Source of the DNA: Microcaldota archaeon
GTDB taxonomy: Archaea > Micrarchaeota > Micrarchaeia > Micrarchaeales > CABMGC01
Direction of reading: 5' to 3'
Assembly: GCA_021817505.1 (NCBI GenBank)
Contig: JAKAUU010000013.1
Location: 1 to 37,942 of the forward strand
DNA length: 37,942 bases
Shown here piece after piece: positions 28,720-36,762 of the stretch; the first letter of the stretch is position 1, and each line of letters opens with the position of its first letter. The notes under the pieces are model-generated. The model was not told the DNA's origin. It searched no databases and saw only the letters and a list, made by a program, of their open reading frames with translations. A program made the position numbers and the translations under genes.

Positions 28720-29146
28720 TTCATGGAGATCATTACAAATTCTTTTTTCCGTCAAACACCAAATACCAAAATAAATGAATATGCCTCAATCTTGAAGTTT
28801 TAAACAAACAATATAATGCAAATAGGCGAACAGGTATGTATCATAGATAATTAATACTACCAGAACGCTATTGACAATAAAGTTCTTAGCTACAACACAA
28901 ATAATCTTAATGCCAGTACAGGAAAAGCAGTGACAATAAGGCATAGGGGTCTTTGCATGGAAATTGGAAAAGGCCACTGGCTTAGGAAATGCTATTGTAG
29001 ATAAGAGTTTGATGCAAAGGGAATCCAGGGCATAGAAATGAAAGTAATTGAAGTAATTTACAATATTTGCAGACACATAAACTATGTTTTATCAACATTT
29101 GTGGAATTTCTACAACACTCAAGACGCAAGATTTATTAAACTGTGA

Positions 29147-29156
29147 TAAATACACC
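29147..29156. repeat. Left target-site duplication (taaatacacc) of IS element 29157-30451
   Basis: Same 10-mer at 30452-30461. Confidence 0.85.
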
Positions 29157-29179
29157 GGGTGTGGGACATAAGTCAGTAA

Positions 29180-29371
29180 TTAATCCTTCAATATGATCAC
29201 GTACGCCCTCCGCCCTATATATTTCCTATTAGAGTCGATTTTTGCAGAATTTCCGAAAGGAGTAACTACTTTTTCATAAAATGTCTCGACTTCGTCAGTC
29301 AGGATAATTTTAGAGAATCGTATTTTTCTTGAGGTCCTTGTCAAATAAACACCTAGAGATATCTGGGACAT
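29180..29371 (-). CDS. DUF2080-like transposase-associated small protein
   Basis: VETFYEKVVTPFGNSAKIDSNRKYIGRRAYVIILKD resembles the 'EKVVxPFGNSxxxxxPKxxIGxxVxVI' pattern of that family; inside the IS. Confidence 0.6.
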   Translation of the reverse strand: MSQISLGVYLTRTSRKIRFSKIILTDEVETFYEKVVTPFGNSAKIDSNRKYIGRRAYVIILKD

Positions 29372-29446
29372 CAGAGTTTTAATCTCTTGTATGGATATCT
29401 ATGGATATCCTTATATACCTTCCTGTTTATAACGTAACGTGGTTGC

Positions 29447-30435
29447 ATGGAGTCGTACAGACTAACGAATAGAAATTTCGGGAGATTCAAGCTGGATCTC
29501 AGTAAACTGATAGAATATTACAAGGAGAAATACTCTGCTAAGAATGGACGGGAATGGGCAAAGTATGAGAAAGAATATAGTGGCCGTTTAGAAACGGCGG
29601 CGAGAGAGATAAGCCGATACTAGAAGAGGCAACGGCAGTACTGACGAGCAATATCAGACAAATCGGAAGCCCACCTACCCTCTCATTGCAGGACAAGGTT
29701 CTGATGTTGTTGCTGAAAGATATTTTTGATACGAGCAACAGGAAAACAGCAAAATTACTGCCTCTCTTCAGGGATCTGTCTGGAATCTCGACGTCATACA
29801 AGACCGTTGAACGTCTATATTCTGACGCTCTTGTATCCATGGCGATACACAATATGTTCGTGATAATGGTGAGAAGGAGAAATATGACGAATGTGGACAT
29901 ATCCGGAGACGGCACAGGATACGGACTTACGATTATGAAACATTATTCTACCAACGTAAAAAAGACGAATGGAAAAAAGAAAACATTCGCATATGCCTTC
30001 GCATTTTTGGATCTCAATACAGGTATGTATGTAGGATATGGTACGGGAATGAGGTCGGAAATGGAAGCATTCAACAGCGCAAGAGAGATGATGGCAGGGT
30101 TGGACATAAGCATCAACAGTATCAGACTGGACAGGTACTACACGTTCAAGTCCATTGTCGACAGATTCGGACAGAATACCAAGTTCTACATCCTTCCAAA
30201 GAAGGATACTGCCATAAAGGGAAAAAAGAAATGGCATGATATCTGGAGATCACTTATGGGAAACTCCATGACATTTCTCAAAGAATATTACAGAAGAGAG
30301 AGTTCCGAGAGTGGTTTTGCTTCTGACAAGAAATCAAACGGCTGGCAAGTCTGGCAAAAACGTGATGACAGGATTGCGACATCTGTAATGTGCAAAGGGT
30401 TATGGCATAATCTCCTTTTATTGGGAAGAAGATGA
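29447..30435 (+). pseudogene. DDE transposase, split by a frameshift
   Basis: 5' part MESYRLTNRNFGRFKLDLSKLIEYYKEKYSAKNGREWAKYEKEYSGRLETAAREISRY* ends at 29623; coding continues in the -1 frame (KPILEEATAVLTSNIRQIG...) into the 249-aa ORF (DISGDGTGYGLTI...LDRYY...WQKRDDRIATSVMCKGLWHNL). Confidence 0.75.
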
Positions 30436-30451
30436 CTTATGCCCCACACCC

Positions 30452-30461
30452 TAAATACACC
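30452..30461. repeat. Right target-site duplication (taaatacacc)
   Basis: Copy of 29147-29156. Confidence 0.85.
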
Positions 30462-30467
30462 GAAAGG

Positions 30468-30479
30468 TATTTATATATT
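30468..30479 (+). promoter_or_regulatory. TATA-box for the precursor peptide gene
   Basis: tatttatatatt ~25 nt upstream of ATG 30495, consistent with a leaderless archaeal transcript. Confidence 0.6.
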
Positions 30480-30494
30480 CAAAATAAACTAAAA

Positions 30495-30614
30495 ATGGGT
30501 AAGTATATGGATAAAAAAGCAACATACAAAGTGCTTAATAAGCACGGAGAAATTAAAAAAGTGCCAAAAAAAGAAGTGGAAATTGTAATGCTAAGTTGTT
30601 GCAATCCAGATTAA
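30495..30614 (+). CDS. Putative RiPP precursor peptide (39 aa, or 35 aa from internal Met at 30507)
   Basis: MGKYMDKKATYKVLNKHGEIKKVPKKEVEIVMLSCCNPD*: Lys/Glu-rich leader-like segment, short C-terminal core with Ser-Cys-Cys, inside a YcaO/SagB neighbourhood. The track's N-terminal extension (30432-30494) lies in IS/TSD/TATA sequence. Confidence 0.72.
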   Translation: MGKYMDKKATYKVLNKHGEIKKVPKKEVEIVMLSCCNPD

Positions 30615-30710
30615 TAATCAATAATCAGAAATCATTTTGGCATAATGAAGACAGTGAAGACAGGTCTAGCTTGGTTTCTAATAACCTAGGTTATACATTG
30701 TCGGGATTAT

Positions 30711-31409
30711 TTGTTAAAAAATTTAATATTTGATGTTGAGGGAACACTAATACTTAGTAAGTGGCAAATAGGGTTAGATGATGCTATAAGAATTAACCTT
30801 AAAAACTATGGCGACATTGACTTATCTAAATTTAATGCTATAAGTAAAGAAATAGACGAAATAATTGATGCACACAAAAAACAAAATGAATTCTATTCAG
30901 ATTGGCTTGAACTAACAATAGACCAATTTTCAGGCGGATTGGGATTAGATTTAACACACGATGAAAAAATAAAAATAGCTAACGAGATTGATACATATAT
31001 TGTAAAAAATACTATATTATTGGATGACGTTTTCGATGTTTTAGATAATTTATACGGGAAGTTTAATTTATATGTGATAACTGATGGAGGCTTAAGAAAC
31101 CGGAAGGTACTAAAAAAACTAGGTCTTAATAGATTTTTCACAGATATATTTACATCTGAGGAATTAAAAGCCAATAAGGGTTCCGGTAAAATATTCAAGT
31201 CTTTTATAAATATAACAAATTCAAATCCATCAGAATGTCTTATGGTTGGGGACAAAGTTGATTCTGACGGAAAGTGTAAATTGGCAGGTATTCTATTCTG
31301 CTTGATTGACAGAGAAGAAAAGAATTTTAGCGGTAATTACGATTTCAAGATTAAAAATCTGAGTGAAATATTTTCTATTATAAATAAAATAAGTGATAAA
31401 CTAATATGA
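30711..31409 (+). CDS. HAD-superfamily phosphatase-like protein
   Basis: NLIFDVEGTLIL (DxE rather than DxD), LYVITDGGLRNRKVLKKLGL, SECLMVGDKVDSDGKCKLAGI. TTG start in the track. Confidence 0.8.
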   Translation: MLKNLIFDVEGTLILSKWQIGLDDAIRINLKNYGDIDLSKFNAISKEIDEIIDAHKKQNEFYSDWLELTIDQFSGGLGLDLTHDEKIKIANEIDTYIVKNTILLDDVFDVLDNLYGKFNLYVITDGGLRNRKVLKKLGLNRFFTDIFTSEELKANKGSGKIFKSFINITNSNPSECLMVGDKVDSDGKCKLAGILFCLIDREEKNFSGNYDFKIKNLSEIFSIINKISDKLI

Positions 31410-32386
31410 AAACCAAGAGAAAAAATGCCGTATCTGATTTCAAATTTGAACCAAACTTACCAATGAATCTAGATAATAGTGAATTTAGAAAATTTACAGA
31501 TTTTTTAGAAACTGTAATTTCACCTAAAGATATGCTTACTGACATAGTTAAAGCCAACAATGCAGAAAGAAAATTATTAGAAGTTATCCTCCAAAAGAAC
31601 TCATCAGTAACAAATAACTATATTGCAACACCAGTAAAATATTTACAAGATCTGTCAAATATATGGGACGTATATGCATCATTTGATAGTCTGGTTGTAA
31701 AAAAGCACACCGAAATAATTAACGACAGCACTTCAGGTCAACTATCAAATATATATAAGACATTTATAAATGTCGGTTTAACAAGGAGATATTTATCTAT
31801 AATAGTAAAAGATGTTATAAATGGCCAGCTTTTAGGTTGTGATTCTAAAGACATAGAAGAATTGATAACACCAACTAACGATTCTTATTTTATACAACTA
31901 AATAATGATGCGGCAAGGTACGGTAAAGAAAGTAAACAGATACGTAAAAAATATTATCGTGACAATCCTCTACTTGAATGTTTATTTAAAAAAGCATTTA
32001 AAAATGGGCCGGTAAATAATGCAGTGATTGTGGATACATCCGAAAAAAAAGAAAGATTAAAGGTCGCTAAAAAAAGATTATCTCAAAAATATGGTGATAA
32101 GGTACAAATAATAGATTATTTACTTGACAGTGATAACATAATGGAATACTTTTGGAGATATGCCTTCGGCATTGGGGAATATTTTATTCAAAAAACAGTA
32201 GAATCGCGCACAAAAATACCAATTGAAGATATATCAGCAACTGTAGACTTACTTTCCAAACAAAATTTATCTCCATTCAACTTATTAAGAATAGATGTAA
32301 ATAACGACCTGGAAACGACTTTTAGAAAAATGTATAATAAACACAATAAAGTATTAGAATTAGCTTCTAAAATTTCTTCATTATAA
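31406..32386 (+). CDS. Unknown 326-aa protein of the RiPP-like cluster
   Basis: Complete ORF, ATGA-coupled to the HAD gene; no motif I recognise. Confidence 0.75.
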   Translation: MKTKRKNAVSDFKFEPNLPMNLDNSEFRKFTDFLETVISPKDMLTDIVKANNAERKLLEVILQKNSSVTNNYIATPVKYLQDLSNIWDVYASFDSLVVKKHTEIINDSTSGQLSNIYKTFINVGLTRRYLSIIVKDVINGQLLGCDSKDIEELITPTNDSYFIQLNNDAARYGKESKQIRKKYYRDNPLLECLFKKAFKNGPVNNAVIVDTSEKKERLKVAKKRLSQKYGDKVQIIDYLLDSDNIMEYFWRYAFGIGEYFIQKTVESRTKIPIEDISATVDLLSKQNLSPFNLLRIDVNNDLETTFRKMYNKHNKVLELASKISSL

Positions 32387-32482
32387 CTTTTCTTAAACAT
32401 TATTTATACCTATTAATGTGAAAGTAATCTCAGGAGTATCTTCTGTAACCTATTTCAGCAGTTTATATTAGTTGTCAATAAT

Positions 32483-32491
32483 AATTTATTA
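32483..32491. repeat. Left target-site duplication (aatttatta) of outer IS
   Basis: Same 9-mer at 34872-34880. Confidence 0.8.
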
Positions 32492-32707
32492 TAGGAACTT
32501 GACAAATTAAGAACCTTGCCGTCCAATTGAATCTGGAGGGTTTTCTCTTCTCTTTTTGTCGTCGTGAACTGATGAGTGTGAGTGTCTCCTGTAGCCATTG
32601 GTCGGCCTTGCCAGGAGACCAGACGTAATGAAAATATACGAAACAAAGAATATCTATGAGGACTGTCACATAAAGATACCCCAGTAAAGGGGCACTTTAT
32701 GGATATC

Positions 32708-32913
32708 CACGTTAATACTCTATTTTCTCACCATCTTATATACCTTGCATAACATTTTGTTTACGGTGTAATTGGGCGGGACGACAATCATCTATTCGTG
32801 CTCACGGCACATTTTGGTTGGTCGTTATGGCCCCCAAACAAAATAACGGGTTCAAGACCCATATTCTTTCCGGGGTGCCCATTACGCCACATCATCTTTT
32901 AAGGGATGAAGTA
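32708..32913 (-). ncRNA. Candidate bridge RNA region of the IS110-type element
   Basis: ~206 bp non-coding tail 3' of the transposase with nested complementary blocks GGGC/GCCC (32774/32830), ACGAC/GTCGT (32781/32821), GTGC/GCAC (32798/32807) and a separate hairpin GGGT-tcaag-ACCC (32848-32860). Confidence 0.45.
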
Positions 32914-33917
32914 TCACTCTGATTTATCACCTATGTACGGTTGATTATTCGTCAGCATATACCACATTATGTACAGCATCTTGTGGGCGACAGCAGTCAC
33001 TGCAACATTCCATCCTTTCTTCTTGTAGATCTTCTGGAAGAATTTCCTGAATCTGTCGTCATGTCGTATTGCTACATCTGCACATTCCACCAACATATGA
33101 CGTAAGTGCCCTGGGCCATGCTTTGTAATGCCACCGTATCTTTCAGTGTCGCCTGATTGATAAACTGAGGGCACTATCCCAGCATATGCGCATAGTTTCT
33201 TCGGTGTTTCAAAACGCCTTATATCTGCGATGTCCGACATTATAAGTGTTGCCGATACCTCTCCAATACCGGGCATTGTCTTTAGAGATTCACTTCGTTC
33301 CTAAGGGGATTCGCACAGGAGAGTTCCTCTGAGGTTTTGATTTCGCCGTTCACTGCATCTATCATTCTGATACAACTATCGATCTCGTGGATATTCAAAG
33401 ACTTTAACCACACAACGCCTTTATTGGTGAAAACATCCTTCACAATCTGTGGTGGCTTCAGATTCCGGGCACGCAATATTGCATGAATCCGGTTTTTGAA
33501 CATCGTCCTGACCTTGACAATCCCGAGTCTGTGTCTTACATTTTTCCTCATCGTCCGTATTTCTGCATCAGGTACATAAGCCTCAGGAATCATATCAGCA
33601 AGGAGAAGTTCAGCAAGAGTTCGCGAGTCGATCTTATCGGTCTTCTTTCTCGCGTATCCTATCGCCTTGGTCTTCAGAACATTTGCAACTTTTACGACAT
33701 TGCAGCAATCCTTCAGATGGTCGTAAATGCCCTCCCATATCCCACATGCTTCTATGACCACATTCAATGTTGCCTTCGGTCTTCCTCCCAAAAACGTATC
33801 GACGGCCCCTATTGTGCAGTCTATCCTTGCTTCTCTGACAAGTCTCTTCTTTTCGTCGAGAATGGTCCCGTATATCCACTTTCTACCCAAATCAAGTCCG
33901 ACATAAAACTGCTTCAT
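32914..33917 (-). pseudogene. IS110-family transposase, split by a frameshift near 33276-33300
   Basis: N-part MKQFYVGLDLGRKWIYGTILDE...VIEACGIWEGIYDHL...ARKKTDKIDSRTLAELL; C-part MPGIGEVSATLIMSDIADIRRFETPKKLCAYAGIVPSVYQSG...ITKHGPGHLRHMLVECA. Second frame reads ..ERSESLKTMPGIGE.. across the break. Confidence 0.85.
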
Positions 33918-33939
33918 TTATTCACCAAATATTCATTGT

Positions 33940-34824
33940 TTGGTGGATATCTTAAGTGGCAGTTCTCATACCAACAAAATAGTAGAGGTTTGGGCAGCTG
34001 CACGGGTCATCGTGCAGAAGTATGGCCATACAAAGAAGTTTGCAAAGCACGTCGTTGCCTTGGTTGTAAAACAGGAACAGGGTTTGAAGACTGATATCAG
34101 ACTTATCGAGTTTCTTGCAAAAGATCCGATAGGCAAATTTCTGGGATACAGAGATAGGCCAAACGAGACGACATTCTCCAAGGTAAGGGAGAGAATGAAC
34201 CCTCAGATAATGGAAGATCTGCAATTATGGATCGTTTCCGATCTGCTGAAGGGAAAACGGGTGAGGCTTGTTGCGCAGGACAGTACTGACGTTCCTGCAT
34301 ATTCTGGGAAGGACAGGGAGGCAAGATGGGGACACAGAACACCTTCCAGAAAGGAACAGCTTCTTTACAAATCGAATAAAGACAAAAAGAAGTCATTCTT
34401 TTATGGATACAAACCACACATGATAGTAGATGCTGAAACTGAGACTCCAATCGCAGTTGTAGTGGCGCCTGCAAATACAAACGATAGGAAATTCTTCGAT
34501 CCGCTCTATAATAAAGTAAAGAAAATCGCAGTCTTGCAACATCTAGGAAAGTTTCTTGCAGATGCACAGTATCATTCATCGAAGATAAGAACCATACTCA
34601 GAAACGACGGCATAACCCCTGTGATTCCTTTCAGTGGGAACAGGTGGCAGAAAACTGAGAATCCGAAGGATCCTGAATATGGGAGGAGATGGGCGGTTGA
34701 GCGCGTATTTTCAAGGTTGAAAGAGGTCTTTGGTCTCGAAGAGAACAGGTTCTTTGGTATGAAAAAGGTCAGGATTCACGTGTTTTCCTGTGTAATCGCA
34801 TACCTCCTCAGATACAGGATGTGA
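33940..34824 (+). CDS. DDE transposase of the outer IS (DDE_Tnp_1-like); native start displaced by the IS110 insertion
   Basis: LVAQDSTDVPAYSG ... KKSFFYGYKPHMIVDAETETPIAVVVAPANTND ... YGRRWAVERVFSRLKEVFGLEENRFFG. Confidence 0.88.
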   Translation: MVDILSGSSHTNKIVEVWAAARVIVQKYGHTKKFAKHVVALVVKQEQGLKTDIRLIEFLAKDPIGKFLGYRDRPNETTFSKVRERMNPQIMEDLQLWIVSDLLKGKRVRLVAQDSTDVPAYSGKDREARWGHRTPSRKEQLLYKSNKDKKKSFFYGYKPHMIVDAETETPIAVVVAPANTNDRKFFDPLYNKVKKIAVLQHLGKFLADAQYHSSKIRTILRNDGITPVIPFSGNRWQKTENPKDPEYGRRWAVERVFSRLKEVFGLEENRFFGMKKVRIHVFSCVIAYLLRYRM

Positions 34825-34871
34825 GGGTTTTGAATTTGACGAGGTGATCAAATGTAGATGTCAAGTTCCTA

Positions 34872-34880
34872 AATTTATTA
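34872..34880. repeat. Right target-site duplication (aatttatta) of outer IS
   Basis: Copy of 32483-32491. Confidence 0.8.
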
Positions 34881-34956
34881 CCTAAACCCTACATTATAGA
34901 ATGTTTTTATTGATATAATTTATATTATCTTTTTAAGATTGCAATAGTTGTATAAA

Positions 34957-36060
34957 ATGATATGCGAACTTGATGTAAATGATAGCAACGAGTTAGCAGC
35001 ACTTCTAATTAAGAATGACCTAGTTAAATCATTTCTAATAAGAGAGAAGATTTGCAACTATTATGATATTGTGCCAAGACTAAATCTTAGAACATTAAAT
35101 AGTCTTATTACATCTACTTCTTTACATATTGGAGGTAAAGGATTTAATTTATCAACAGCTCTAGGCTCTTGTGCCGGAGAGGTTATAGAGCGAATATCTT
35201 TAAAAAATAAAAATGCACATTATGATGAATATGGTGAGTTTCCACATTCTAAATATATGTCAAAAAAGATAATAAAGAAACTTAACCTTTCTGATTTAAA
35301 AAAAACTAAGCTTATCAGAATGGATGGCTGGAAATCAAAGCAACATATGCTCATCCCAATTAATTGGGTGTATTTTTCAACACAGAGAGGAGCAAAAACC
35401 ATGAGATCTTCTGTAGGAACTGCTTTTAATTCAGATAAAAATACTGCGATAAGGTCTGCAATCCTAGAACTTATAGAACGTCACTCATTTTTATATTGTT
35501 GGTATACAAGCATTCCCATTATTGGGCTATGTACTAATAAAAAAATAAGCACTCTTATACGTCCATTTGAGAGAAAATTGAACGCAACAATAAAATTTTA
35601 TTTACTTAGATCTAATATTAAAATACCTGTTTATATGTGTGTTATTGATTCAAAAGCAGGTTTGGCTTTTGGCCTTTCATGTAAAGAAAAATCATTTGAT
35701 GCATTAAAACATGCTTTAGCAGAGGCATTACAAGTCTATGTTTCATTTACTTTTTTAGAAGATTATTCAAATGCTGATAGCAAAAATAGTTCTATTATTG
35801 CATTATTTAATATTAAAAATAATTTTCCTTTAAAGATTAAAAAAAGTACCACCCCTATGAAAGATTTTAAATTGACTGATACTAAGTTACAATTCTACTA
35901 CAAAGATATAATTTACCCTAAATTTAGTAACTACGGCCACGTCATAAGGGCATATTCGCCGAAATTAATAGAAACGAGCCCGTTAGAATTCCCGATCTTC
36001 AATACAACTTATGGATATGCGGCTAAATTCAGGAAGCTTGGAAGACAACCATTTATATGA
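34957..36060 (+). CDS. YcaO-domain protein (putative RiPP cyclodehydratase/ATP-dependent modifying enzyme)
   Basis: GKGFNLSTALGSCAGEVIERISL, GTAFNSDKNTAIRSAILELIERHSFLYCWY, LAFGLSCKEKSFDALKHALAEALQVYVSF match YcaO ATP-binding motif order (S-x3-E-x2-ER; A-x2-E-x2-Q). C-terminus GRQPFI. TATA-like taatttatattat upstream; track ORF starts at TTG 34948. Confidence 0.85.
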   Translation: MICELDVNDSNELAALLIKNDLVKSFLIREKICNYYDIVPRLNLRTLNSLITSTSLHIGGKGFNLSTALGSCAGEVIERISLKNKNAHYDEYGEFPHSKYMSKKIIKKLNLSDLKKTKLIRMDGWKSKQHMLIPINWVYFSTQRGAKTMRSSVGTAFNSDKNTAIRSAILELIERHSFLYCWYTSIPIIGLCTNKKISTLIRPFERKLNATIKFYLLRSNIKIPVYMCVIDSKAGLAFGLSCKEKSFDALKHALAEALQVYVSFTFLEDYSNADSKNSSIIALFNIKNNFPLKIKKSTTPMKDFKLTDTKLQFYYKDIIYPKFSNYGHVIRAYSPKLIETSPLEFPIFNTTYGYAAKFRKLGRQPFI

Positions 36061-36176
36061 TCATAGAAAGTAAGTTTATTATGGGAACTACTATATCAAT
36101 CTTATTATCAATGAAAAGAGTCGCAAGTCAGAATAATGTTTTATTTAACACATAAATCTCAAACGTTCTTCACCCT

Positions 36177-36660
36177 AGCATACATACTGATCTTCTGTTA
36201 ACTTAGGGTTGTCTGCGCACAAAAGATCCTGGAAATTAAAAGGTCTGCCATCTGTAGGATTAATATAATAAAAAGTGTAGAGCCTTGTCGATCTGTTTAT
36301 AAATTCTGTTTTCTGCTTATAAAACAAATCACATTCGTTTTTATCTCTTTCACAAGTTGCTTATCTCCGCATATTAAATAGTGCCCGACATATGTCAGGC
36401 CTTGCACCATTGTCTATATTAAGATTGCTACCAACCTAAAGGCAACATCGATGTAATTTTTGAGCTTAACATTCGCCACTGTCACGACTATAACTGGCGT
36501 GTTACCAGCAGAATTATGGTCTAGTGGTTTACAGTCTCTTCTTACCATGCTGATTACGATCTCTGTTATATAGATAGCCTTGCAGTTATCGTTTGTCAGA
36601 TCTACTCTATTTGACTTTCTCCAATGCAACAGTATGTCAAAGAGATTTGAAATGGCCTCA
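36177..36660 (-). pseudogene. Decayed protein-coding remnants
   Basis: Minus-strand frames read protein-like but broken segments (e.g. ...ERDKNECDLFYKQKTEFINRSTRLYTFYYINPTDGRPFNFQDLLCADNPKLTEDQYVC*; MHWRKSNRVDLTNDNCKAIYITEIVISMVRRDCK...) separated by stops/frame changes. Confidence 0.3.
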
Positions 36661-36762
36661 AGTATATCTATGTATTTGTTAAAAACTGTTTAGGCATGCC
36701 TATGAACTAAAGTCAAGTGCCTGTACCATAATGTTTATCTCACAGCACTTAATGTCATTCCG

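Larger units (their letters stand above)
29157..30451 (+). mobile_element. Insertion sequence, ISA1214-like (family tentative), ~1295 bp
   Basis: 19-bp terminal inverted repeats gggtgtgggacataagtca (29157-29175) / tgacttatgccccacaccc (30433-30451), 1 mismatch; 10-bp TSD; encloses transposase and DUF2080-like ORF. Confidence 0.88.
32708..33951 (-). mobile_element. IS110/IS1111-type insertion sequence nested in the outer IS (approximate ends)
   Basis: DEDD-type transposase ORFs; outer IS sequence resumes on both sides at a shared tggatatc (32700-32707 and 33944-33951). Confidence 0.75.
32492..34871 (+). mobile_element. Outer IS5-superfamily-like insertion sequence (interrupted by an IS110-type element)
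   Basis: 13-bp terminal inverted repeats taggaacttgaca (32492-32504) / tgtcaagttccta (34859-34871); 9-bp TSD; encloses DDE transposase. Confidence 0.85.

Noticed and set aside
28786-29076. 96-aa minus-strand ORF with PYCHCFSCTGIKIICVV
   Set aside because: The Cys cluster looks tempting beside a RiPP locus, but the composition is that of random AT-rich translation, there is no convincing promoter, and it resembles neither precursor peptide.
30432-30494. N-terminal extension of the 60-aa track ORF (MTYAPHPKYTERYLYIQNKLK)
   Set aside because: This stretch is the IS right end, the TSD and the TATA box. The peptide most likely starts at ATG 30495 or 30507.
32418-32471. GTG-started 17-aa ORF KVISGVSSVTYFSSLY after a TATA-like sequence
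   Set aside because: Too short, no Cys, no similarity to the two peptides; likely chance in AT-rich DNA.
32840-32875. tRNA T-arm-like acGGGTTCAAGACCCat
   Set aside because: The loop resembles a T-loop, but no matching acceptor, D-arm or anticodon arm can be drawn around it. It is better explained as part of the structured tail of the IS110-type element.
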